Positions 1 to 6,439 of a DNA stretch of 59,410 nt are shown here, one piece after another. Where the stretch lies: assembly GCA_042862465.1 (NCBI GenBank), contig JASTVH010000015.1, positions 1 to 59,410 of the forward strand, given 5' to 3'. The notes beneath the pieces are model-generated. The model had not been told where the DNA came from. It made no database searches and saw nothing but the letters and a program-made list of their open reading frames with translations. Position 1 is the stretch's first letter; every line of letters begins with the position of its first letter. This DNA comes from JASTVH01 sp042862465. GTDB taxonomy: Bacteria > Pseudomonadota > Gammaproteobacteria > Pseudomonadales > Oleiphilaceae. A program made the position numbers and the translations under genes.

Positions 1-166
1 TCCGGAACTGTCAGCCGGTCGGAGCTGTGTGGCTGAATCCACTACCCGAGGAGCAAGCTGTTAAAGAGCAATGTGTGGCTCATTAGAGCCTAAATGAACC
101 AAGTTCCAACTACCTTGACAGACGACGCGGGTGACGGGCTATGGGAGGCTGGCTACATGATCTTCA

Positions 167-190
167 GATCTATTTTCGGATCTATTTTCG
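167..190. repeat. Tandem 12-bp repeat GATCTATTTTCG x2
   Basis: Two perfect head-to-tail copies of GATCTATTTTCG. The same string occurs in the RAYT-linked repeat at 1346-1368, so this looks like a broken or slipped copy of that repeat at the left edge of the island. The rest of 1-214 shows no convincing gene. Confidence 0.6.
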
Positions 191-214
191 AAAGGGCTCT
201 AACCTCATTGGTCC

Positions 215-1090
215 CTAGAGCGGCTGTTTGCTCTTCTGTCGGCCAGACTCAACCATTTTTACCGGCAAGCTTTTGGGGTTTTTGATGTTCCACTTGGCTT
301 TTCCATCACTGCTGCAATCCAAAACCTTACTGGTAAAAATTCTTTTTGCATCGTAGCAAGAGAGCTGCATGACGTAATCTATATCTTCACACGCATCTGA
401 TGACATAAACAAAAGGTCGTCAGCGTTAACTGTGACTCGTTCACCGAGTATAAAAGCATCGTCAATATGAAAGTCCGATATCAGGTCATATCTCCTGTTT
501 TCGAATCCCGGGCAGACTCTTGCGGACCCTTTATTGGGAGGAGTTTGAGGAACAGAAACAAATACTTTCTTGGAAGCCGGAAGTTCACCCCAAGGTCCCC
601 GCTTTTCAGCAGGGAAGTTAAAAATCTCGTCACTGATCCAGTGATCTGGGGATAGTTCCTCAATAAAAGCGGGGATGTTTTCTTTCAAGATCATATTCTT
701 TGTTTGTGCCGCTGTGGCCTGCATTGACGTATTGATTTCTTTGATCAGCTTTTCGTTTTCCTCAACTTCTCTTCTTAAATCGAGGGCTTCGTCGATAAGC
801 TCGGTCGGAGTTTTCGACGAAAAACCATTTACTTCAGCCATTTTCTTGAACGAACCACTTGGGAAAACAATGGGGTACATCATCCCAACGAAAAAAAGCA
901 CACATAAAGCCAGAATAAATGTCCCTTCTACAGAAACCTTGCCAAGAAGGTTCGCTCGACCTTCATGCGCTGCCAAGTCCTGGCGAAAGGATGGGCTCGA
1001 AATAAGAGCAATAACCACGACACCAAGCAATAATCCACAGAATCCTGAAATGAGATTGGCCCAAGGTCCAATTTCCGAAAAAAAGTCCAT
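215..1090 (-). CDS. Hypothetical protein with two N-terminal membrane segments
   Basis: No family was recognised. The reading frame is open upstream to 1291, but the ATG at 1090 is preceded by a good ribosome site (AGGAGAGAG, four bases upstream), giving 291 aa. Two hydrophobic segments lie at about residues 13-30 and 57-76, followed by a charged helix likely to form a coiled coil (about 97-125). A soluble C-terminal domain of about 160 residues follows. It would be anchored in the inner membrane, probably with the C-terminal domain in the cytoplasm. Base composition is AT-richer than the genes right of 6440, consistent with acquired DNA. Function unknown. Confidence 0.65.
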   Translation of the reverse strand: MDFFSEIGPWANLISGFCGLLLGVVVIALISSPSFRQDLAAHEGRANLLGKVSVEGTFILALCVLFFVGMMYPIVFPSGSFKKMAEVNGFSSKTPTELIDEALDLRREVEENEKLIKEINTSMQATAAQTKNMILKENIPAFIEELSPDHWISDEIFNFPAEKRGPWGELPASKKVFVSVPQTPPNKGSARVCPGFENRRYDLISDFHIDDAFILGERVTVNADDLLFMSSDACEDIDYVMQLSCYDAKRIFTSKVLDCSSDGKAKWNIKNPKSLPVKMVESGRQKSKQPL

Positions 1091-1345
1091 TTTCTCTCTC
1101 CTCATGCATCCGTGACTTTTTGCAAAATGTAACTTCGGCACATTACTCAACGCCAACAGCGGAGAGGAGCATCCAATACAGCTCAATTCAATGAGATGAC
1201 CTAGCTGTTTGAGATTGGGTTCGCGTAGCGAATAACAGCTAATGATTCCTACGCTTAGGGGTGCATCAGGAACAAGCCCAAGTTGCTCCAAAAGAACTCT
1301 AAGTGAAACATTAAGTGTTGTTAATTATGACGTCAAACTAAGCAG

Positions 1346-1368
1346 CCAGGACAGATCTATTTTCGGGG
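1346..1368. repeat. RAYT-linked repeat copy (CCAGGACAGATCTATTTTCG)
   Basis: This copy overlaps the 3' end of the transposase-like gene, and the TAG stop of that gene lies within it. Related copies occur at 2123, 2713, 3985, 4167 and 6323. The family reads AATARATCTGTCCYGGTTTT in the opposite orientation. Confidence 0.65.
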
Positions 1369-2043
1369 CCTTCCAGGCCCCCTCTGCTGCACACGAAGGC
1401 CGGTACGCCGTTCCACTTCATCCACGAATCTGTCCCCGCCCGTGAGTTTATTACGATCGACCGCCGTTCGGATCTGTTCGTCTTTTCGTGAGAAAGTGTC
1501 GTCGCTCACGAAGGACCGATAGCGCTCAATGCGCGTTTTACGGTCAGGGCCCAAGGCCTGAAAGGTGGGCGGTTCATCCAGCCAGGATGTCGGTTGCAGT
1601 CCAATTCGGGCTGGATAGCTGGACCAGGCATAAGTTTCTGCGGATCGGACCATACCGGCCTTTACGGGATTCAGCTCCACGTAGCGGCAGCAGCTCAGCA
1701 GGTATTCGTCGGTATCGATGGGGCTGATCTTATAGCGCCCTTCCCAGAGAGACCCGGTTCGCTTCTCCATCTTGTTGACGAAGCGCGTCTGTCGCCCAGC
1801 CAATCGTTTCATGAGGTCCGGAATCGCGGCCAGTTCATCGCCGGCTTCAACCACAAGGTGAACGTGGTTGGTCATCAGGCAGTAGCTGTAAACCTTTAAC
1901 CCCAACGCATGCTTCCACTCTTCCAGATTGGCAAGGTAGTAGTGATAGTCGCGGTCCTCGATGAAGACCGGTTGCTTGTTATGACCGCGCTGGACGATGT
2001 GATGAGGCAAACCGGGCACGATGACCCGTGCTTGTCGGGGCAT
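1357..2043 (-). CDS. REP-associated tyrosine transposase (RAYT), Y1_Tnp family
   Basis: RAYTs are single-copy relatives of IS200/IS605 Y1 HUH transposases. They are thought to cut single-stranded DNA at REP-type palindromes and spread or maintain them. The ATG at 2043 follows a strong GGAAGGAG, so the frame open to 2073 is not the start; this gives 228 aa. The HUH signature is TNHVHLVV (His60, His62), and the candidate nucleophile is Tyr121 in CRYVELNPV, matching the family. The protein ends in a basic tail, and its stop codon falls inside the flanking repeat at 1346-1368. Degenerate repeats of the same kind litter 167-6340, as expected around a RAYT. Confidence 0.9.
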   Translation of the reverse strand: MPRQARVIVPGLPHHIVQRGHNKQPVFIEDRDYHYYLANLEEWKHALGLKVYSYCLMTNHVHLVVEAGDELAAIPDLMKRLAGRQTRFVNKMEKRTGSLWEGRYKISPIDTDEYLLSCCRYVELNPVKAGMVRSAETYAWSSYPARIGLQPTSWLDEPPTFQALGPDRKTRIERYRSFVSDDTFSRKDEQIRTAVDRNKLTGGDRFVDEVERRTGLRVQQRGPGRPRK

Positions 2044-2094
2044 GGGTGACTCCTTCCTTGGGGTATTGGGCACAGCTTCCTGCCGTGCTTTGGA

Positions 2095-2673
2095 TCAGCG
2101 TGGGATTTTACTGCGGGGGGCTAAAAAATAAATCTGTCCCGGTTTTCGAACACCCCAGACTTCCGCTATTGATAGTTTGAATTTTTCTTTATCAATGCCA
2201 TCGACATCGTACAATCGAGTTTGCCTTGTTATCTCATAGTCGCTGGCTCCTGGCCCAACGTGTATGTAACCCGTGGAGATTGTCGTCGAGTATGGCCCGT
2301 TGCTTTGCCCACTGCCGAACGACATTTTCAATTTTATTTTTGTGATAATGAAGTCGGGGCTGGAGTTTGAAATGAAGAAAGTGTGTTTTCCATCTTCTCC
2401 AAATCTCATTGAAGCTGATATTGACATTATTTGCTCAAGATCTTTATCAGGTTCAAGTTGTTGCTCGTGGGCTTTGTCGCAGGCTTTTGTTGCTTGTGTG
2501 CTGGCGTAAAAATGATTTGCCATGCTCAAATCTAGCTTTGCAATCTGCTGCATTTCCCTTGAAATACAATCTTCATATGATTCTCTGGGAAAGTGCTCTG
2601 AAATATAGAAGCCCACTATCACCCCAATTGTGAAAACGGACAACAACACGACGGTCGGCTTGAAAGGTGGCAT
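2095..2673 (-). CDS. Hypothetical single-span membrane protein, C-terminus from a repeat
   Basis: 192 aa, no family recognised. The N-terminus (residues 8-25) is a membrane anchor or uncleaved signal. The rest is predicted to be periplasmic, with a beta-rich second half. The last residues (RKPGQIYFLAP...) are translated from a copy of the RAYT-linked repeat at 2123-2149. The original C-terminus has therefore probably been replaced or extended by repeat insertion. The start at 2673 has an AGAGATG-like weak ribosome site. It lies in the AT-rich island and is flanked by repeats on both sides. Confidence 0.55.
   Translation of the reverse strand: MPPFKPTVVLLSVFTIGVIVGFYISEHFPRESYEDCISREMQQIAKLDLSMANHFYASTQATKACDKAHEQQLEPDKDLEQIMSISASMRFGEDGKHTFFISNSSPDFIITKIKLKMSFGSGQSNGPYSTTISTGYIHVGPGASDYEITRQTRLYDVDGIDKEKFKLSIAEVWGVRKPGQIYFLAPRSKIPR
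2123..2149. repeat. RAYT-linked repeat copy (AATAAATCTGTCCCGGTTTTCG)
   Basis: A degenerate copy that overlaps the 3' end of the gene at 2095-2673 and is read as its C-terminal residues. Confidence 0.6.
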
Positions 2674-2712
2674 TTTTCATCTCTATGAGTCCAACGGCCA
2701 TGACCCCATTGG

Positions 2713-2737
2713 TTAAAAAATCTGTCCTGGTTTTCCC
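2713..2737. repeat. RAYT-linked repeat copy (AAAAAATCTGTCCTGGTTTT)
   Basis: Lies in the 67-bp gap between the genes at 2095-2673 and 2741-3106, just beyond the stop codon of the latter. Same orientation as the copies at 2123 and 4167. Confidence 0.6.
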
Positions 2738-2740
2738 GCG

Positions 2741-3106
2741 TTAATTTTTTACGGTGCCGCTTCCGTGACTAGATGCCGGTCCCGCTTGAAGTTTGGCAGT
2801 TCCTGAAACTGGGAGATAAGCTTCTCCTTTAATGAGCTTCTCTCTAAGACCAGGAGACACGGACACTGGGCCAGTTTCTTCTAAAACGTCAACTGCCCAA
2901 ATCCGTAGTTCCTCGGTACTTTTGAAGTCATCGTTCGGCTGAAGAATGTCTACCGCTAACGTTACGTAATCTTTGTTGACCGTTTTTTCGGCGATAGCAA
3001 GTTTCACAAGCCATCCTGCTACACCAATGGCAATTGGGACGGCAACTAGTGAAGCGACTTTTGCTATCACCAGGCTAACATCCCACCAATCTTTTGTTTG
3101 ATCCAT
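2741..3106 (-). CDS. Hypothetical small membrane protein
   Basis: 121 aa. One hydrophobic stretch at about residues 11-37 contains a Gly/Ala-rich face. It is followed by a hydrophilic domain containing NKDYVTLAVDILQ and ending in a Ser/Gly-rich tail. No family was recognised. It stands alone between repeats, with a 190-bp gap upstream in which no gene is visible. Confidence 0.5.
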   Translation of the reverse strand: MDQTKDWWDVSLVIAKVASLVAVPIAIGVAGWLVKLAIAEKTVNKDYVTLAVDILQPNDDFKSTEELRIWAVDVLEETGPVSVSPGLREKLIKGEAYLPVSGTAKLQAGPASSHGSGTVKN

Positions 3107-3296
3107 TGGTTAAGACCCTTTAGTTGCCGCTGTGACCAATCACGCGGGGCATAACAATCGTCAGTTGAGAGCAGCCCTGCCACTTCCGTTGGCTTCCTAT
3201 ATCCGAAGGTGGGCTCATCCCTTCTAAACTTTGAAGTTCGCTCTCGGCGCGGGTTTTGGAGTGGGTGTCCATTTAGTTCTTTTGTCCCACATTCAG

Positions 3297-3911
3297 TTAT
3301 TCTGGCTGGCTAATGGGAGTCCCGGTTTTTCGCGCATTAGTGAGATATAGAGTTTCGAGAACATTCTCGGCATATTGCGGCTTACCGGCCTCCCGAAGAC
3401 TTAACAGAGCGGCCATCATCACGAAAACGCTAAACACTAGGGCAAAAGGAATGGCTGTAATTCCGTATTTTGATATTAAAGCGTCAAAGAGAAAAATTGG
3501 GAATAGTGCTATTGCACTCCCTATAAAATAATATATGTTCATTGTCCTGCTATATTTTTTTCGATCCCTTTGGGTTTCAAATTTCTTTCTGAAAACAATT
3601 CTATCTCTATCTTCGTCGACATCAACAAAAGCGAAATGATTTTTTAAAAGATTAAGTGCTGTCAACGGATTTTTGAGGCCGAGGGCATGTTCTATCTGGC
3701 TGAAGGTGTATTCGAAGCCGAAAAAGTATTTAAAATGCTCCTGGACCGAAAGTTTGCTTCTTTTTTCGAGCGGCCAAGCGAGAAAAGCTGACAGGTCTTC
3801 AAGTCTTTTTTTCTTTGCTTTGACCCTATCTTTCGAGAAATTATTTACAATCCACTTTATTAGCATTGGCGTCAGTACGGCTACTAAGGTTTTTGCGATT
3901 ATTTCATACAT
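3297..3911 (-). CDS. Hypothetical membrane protein, three predicted membrane segments
   Basis: 204 aa. Hydrophobic segments lie near residues 4-22, 126-145 and 151-170. A basic, helical cytoplasmic domain sits between the first and second (KAKKKRLEDL at 31-40). The segment around 55-105 resembles a small helical DNA- or protein-binding fold, but no family was recognised. The last residues (RKTGTPIS) come from a diverged RAYT-linked repeat at 3315-3334, the same kind of C-terminal capture as at 2095-2673. AT-rich island gene. Confidence 0.55.
   Translation of the reverse strand: MYEIIAKTLVAVLTPMLIKWIVNNFSKDRVKAKKKRLEDLSAFLAWPLEKRSKLSVQEHFKYFFGFEYTFSQIEHALGLKNPLTALNLLKNHFAFVDVDEDRDRIVFRKKFETQRDRKKYSRTMNIYYFIGSAIALFPIFLFDALISKYGITAIPFALVFSVFVMMAALLSLREAGKPQYAENVLETLYLTNARKTGTPISQPE
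3315..3334. repeat. Diverged RAYT-linked repeat half
   Basis: GGGAGTCCCGGTTTTTCGCG matches only the CCCGGTTTTTC half of the family. It lies inside the 3' end of the gene at 3297-3911. Confidence 0.35.
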
Positions 3912-3984
3912 GGTTCAGATTATATCTTTGTGTATTTGGAAATAAGATTTTCAGTTCGCTAGCTTTGTTGACTCCCTTTGGAGC

Positions 3985-4008
3985 GAAACCAGGACAGATC
4001 TATTTCTG
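3985..4008. repeat. RAYT-linked repeat copy, inverted orientation
   Basis: Reads AAACCAGGACAGATCTATTT, inverted relative to the copy at 4167. The two could form a pair about 180 bp apart. Between them, 4054-4082 holds ATTCAAGACCTGACCCCGTTATGCC, which looks like another short dispersed repeat. Confidence 0.6.
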
Positions 4009-4083
4009 CTCCGTGGGGAGGTGAAATCTTGCCGAATGAGCTTGGGGTTAACATGGTTGTGCATTATTCAAGACCTGACCCCG

Positions 4084-4269
4084 TTATGCCCTGTGGGGGG
4101 GGCGTTTCACAAGAGCATCGAGTTTCTCGATAGCTTTCTCCGTATCCTTGATAGACGGTCTTGGGAAAGATAAATCTGTCCCGGTTTTTCTTGGTGGGCG
4201 TTTTGGTTCACTATTAGCGGAAAGAGCGCAAGGTTCTAAAAATTCTTTATGAGGGTGTGCTTTATCCAT
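4084..4269 (-). CDS. Possible small protein translationally coupled to the upstream gene
   Basis: 61 aa, weakly supported. The ATG at 4269 overlaps the stop of the upstream gene (ATGGATAA), the usual layout of a coupled fourth gene. A RAYT-linked repeat at 4167-4190 is read in frame as KTGTDLSF in the middle, between two stretches of otherwise ordinary protein composition. It may be a short gene that took an in-frame insertion, or non-coding DNA. Confidence 0.3.
   Translation of the reverse strand: MDKAHPHKEFLEPCALSANSEPKRPPRKTGTDLSFPRPSIKDTEKAIEKLDALVKRPPHRA
4167..4190. repeat. RAYT-linked repeat copy (AAATCTGTCCCGGTTTTTC)
   Basis: Lies inside the short reading frame at 4084-4269 without breaking it. 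Confidence 0.6.
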
Positions 4270-4786
4270 ATATTTCTTGTAGTTGATAAAGTCGCGACAT
4301 TATAGAGGCGAGCTTCTTTTTTAACTCTTTTACTTTTGATTTAGATTGTTTTTCTGCGCAAAGTATTAAAGCGTGACCTCGGTCGCGTTCTTCATCTGCG
4401 CTGTCTAGCACGACAAATGCTCTTAGGTTGTCGCTGTCTTTTATGTTTCTTATGTTTTTGCACAACAGTTTAGTTGTTCCAACGGCTTCTCGGTATGGTT
4501 TTCTTTCTATCATTTCTTGTTCTAATTCTTCCATTCGCTGTTTGATGGTGTGTAATTCCCTGAATACTGAAAAGCCTCTTTTTGTTAAATCTTCTCTTGA
4601 GATGGCTTCCACCCGGAGGTTTTTGTTTTCATCAGTGTGGTCCGGATGGAAAATCGTACGCATGACTACCTCAAAATTTTGTATATGAGGACCTTTACAC
4701 CATACCCTAGGCGCAAATTTTGTTTCTCTTTGTTGTTCACGAGTGTAGTGTTCTCGGCGATAGAGTGACATCCTTGATTCATGCAT
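4262..4786 (-). CDS. Hypothetical protein, third gene of the TIGR04255-led operon
   Basis: 174 aa from the ATG at 4786; the frame is open to 4816, inside the previous gene. It is soluble and charged. An N-terminal region contains Cys and His residues (VWCKGPHIQNF). A central stretch with KRGFSVFRE is followed by a probable coiled coil (TIKQRMEELEQEM). A second helix near the C-terminus is Lys-rich. It begins five bases beyond the stop of the upstream gene, which implies co-transcription. No function is known. The association with the two upstream genes is the main clue. Confidence 0.6.
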   Translation of the reverse strand: MHESRMSLYRREHYTREQQRETKFAPRVWCKGPHIQNFEVVMRTIFHPDHTDENKNLRVEAISREDLTKRGFSVFRELHTIKQRMEELEQEMIERKPYREAVGTTKLLCKNIRNIKDSDNLRAFVVLDSADEERDRGHALILCAEKQSKSKVKELKKKLASIMSRLYQLQEIYG

Positions 4787-4790
4787 ACAG

Positions 4791-5342
4791 TTACTTTTTG
4801 AGTGCGTCGGCCACATTCTTGGGGATATCTAGGTCGATTGAGATTTCGTCACCATAAAACTTATTGTTTTTTGTTTCGACGAAATAACTGTAGGTCTTGT
4901 CACCCTCTACACCAAAATCGGCAAAAATGTCTTCAGTCTCCCATATAAGGGACACTTCACCGTCGGATGACAATCCTGCTCTTGTAGGCAAAGAGTACTT
5001 TGAGATTTTTTTCAAAAGAGTTATTGCATCTTCAATTGTCTTTCGTGAGGGAGGGTGCCCATCATAGCCATCCCAATTTTGTTGCATCTTGGAAAAGCTG
5101 AATATCTTGGTTATTAAAGGCTTCGTGTTATCACTATCCAAGTAAGTTGAGGTTTGGGTTTCGCTCAATCTAAATGGAATTATTTTTACTGAAGTGTTTG
5201 AGGTGCTTCCCGAGTCTTGCCTTATTGTTATAAATCCAGTATTGCTGGGCCAGCTTGAGCTGGAAACGGTTGTAGCTTGGTCCCCACCAAATTCCTTTTT
5301 ATAGTGTGATGCTGTTTCCGTATATGGCAACAAGGCGTACAT
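4791..5342 (-). CDS. Uncharacterised NWDGY-motif protein
   Basis: 183 aa. The diagnostic segment is QQNWDGYDGHPPSRKTIEDA near residues 88-107, a W-D-G-Y signature seen in short uncharacterised proteins. From memory these are often encoded next to TIGR04255 genes. The N-terminal 80 residues are Ser/Thr-rich and probably disordered. The C-terminal part is a mixed alpha/beta domain. Its start lies nine bases from the upstream gene, so the two are likely one transcript. It is soluble, with no catalytic motif seen. AT-rich composition marks it as part of the island. Confidence 0.65.
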   Translation of the reverse strand: MYALLPYTETASHYKKEFGGDQATTVSSSSWPSNTGFITIRQDSGSTSNTSVKIIPFRLSETQTSTYLDSDNTKPLITKIFSFSKMQQNWDGYDGHPPSRKTIEDAITLLKKISKYSLPTRAGLSSDGEVSLIWETEDIFADFGVEGDKTYSYFVETKNNKFYGDEISIDLDIPKNVADALKK

Positions 5343-5350
5343 AGCGTTCC

Positions 5351-6133
5351 CTATAATTTGTCTGTTTCAATTATCGTCCTGAATGCATGCATTTGAAGGT
5401 CATGCGCGTGCTCGCACCATTCATTTAGATGTTCTACAGTTCGTTCGTTTTCTTTGATTGAGGAAGCAACTACTGTCTCGAAAACTAGTCCTTTTTTTCC
5501 GCTTATAAAAGCTGTGGATACGGTTATTGAAATCTTTCCTTCGGGTTTTGTGCAGTTGTGTGAGAAGTTTATGTTGATGTTTTCGGAGTTGTTCTCTATA
5601 AACTCATTTGTTAGGAAATCGTCAGGTATTTTTATCTCGGTTTTTAATTTCTTTGATACGAAGCTTTCTATGGTTTCGTTGTTTTCCAGTATAAAGCCGT
5701 CCTGAAAACGCAAGTACACTCTAGGGTTCGTGAGGTTTTTAATTCCGTCAGATAGTGATGAGTTTAGCGCTTGTATACCATCTATTATGACTGGTTTGAA
5801 ATTTTTCCAGTCGTACTCATCTTTGTTGCCCGAGTCTACAGATCGATTACCTATTTGGTTCGCAGTGAAAAGGCCAAGGCCTATTTGGAAGCAAGGCCAA
5901 GAACCGCTATTTTTTCTGAAGCGATGTCTTACCTCAAAGGGTAACTTTGGTCTGTCCGGATCCTCACCGACATTCTCAGAGTGGCCAAAGCCTTTGTCTT
6001 TAACGGTGTTAAAGAAGATGCCAGGGAAGAAATCTACCTCTTCTTTGGAATATTTGAAGTGGCCTTGCTCTTCTTCCCCCCACCTAATTTCGAAAATTGC
6101 TTCTATCAAGGGAGAGTTAGGTATTTGGCCCAT
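5351..6133 (-). CDS. TIGR04255 family protein
   Basis: 260 aa, about the usual length for this sporadically distributed family. The N-terminal signature IPNSPLIEAIFEIRW and the C-terminal helix pattern (HLNEWCEHAHDLQMHAFRTI) fit the family as I know it. The family has no established function and a patchy distribution typical of accessory or conflict-related genes. It is first in a three-gene, possibly four-gene, tightly spaced minus-strand operon. The ribosome site before the ATG at 6133 is weak (GGGA at a long distance), so the start could lie slightly elsewhere. Confidence 0.75.
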   Translation of the reverse strand: MGQIPNSPLIEAIFEIRWGEEEQGHFKYSKEEVDFFPGIFFNTVKDKGFGHSENVGEDPDRPKLPFEVRHRFRKNSGSWPCFQIGLGLFTANQIGNRSVDSGNKDEYDWKNFKPVIIDGIQALNSSLSDGIKNLTNPRVYLRFQDGFILENNETIESFVSKKLKTEIKIPDDFLTNEFIENNSENININFSHNCTKPEGKISITVSTAFISGKKGLVFETVVASSIKENERTVEHLNEWCEHAHDLQMHAFRTIIETDKL

Positions 6134-6439
6134 ATGAGGTGCTTGTCCCTTTCGGAGTCATTTAAGTGATACGAATCATAGTGAAAAAGAACTGTCAAGG
6201 CAAAGTCCTGTTTCTCAGGCCCTTCTAAACCCATGATACTGGATTTGTTTCTCGCTGAAGACCACTCAAGGTCCCTCAGAATAGATCGGCCGTCTCCCGC
6301 CAAGCATTGTGTGGAACTCTAGAGAGATCTGTTTTGGTTGTCCTAGTGAGTTAATCGCTGGGAAGCGTTCATAAAGAAGCAGCGTTGTCATCTTAATGCT
6401 CTCCCCGCGTCAGGCCTATACAAAGGAGGGGGAGAGTGG
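6134..6439. other. Intergenic region between the island operon and recD
   Basis: 306 bp without a supportable gene. It should contain the promoter of the TIGR04255-led operon. It also carries a weak RAYT-linked repeat half at 6323-6340 (AGATCTGTTTTGGTTG) and the hairpin at 6399-6436. Composition shifts from AT-rich on the left to GC-rich at recD, marking the island boundary. Confidence 0.6.
6399..6436 (-). terminator. Stem-loop just past recD
   Basis: CTCTCCCC and GGGGAGAG form an 8-bp stem around a 22-base loop, three bases beyond the recD stop. There is no clear T-run, so it may be a repeat-derived 3' stabiliser rather than a true terminator. The arm sequence resembles the CCCTCTCCC repeats upstream of recB. 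Confidence 0.4.

Noticed and set aside
3150..4080. Integron attC-like motifs (GCATAAC near 3162, GTTATGCC near 4074)
   Set aside because: No matching partner core sites at attC spacing and no integrase. The second motif lies in a dispersed ATTCAAGACCTGACCCC repeat.
6106..6303. 65-aa minus-strand open frame upstream of the TIGR04255-type gene
   Set aside because: No ribosome site or recognisable family, and it overlaps the next gene start. Not supportable as a gene.
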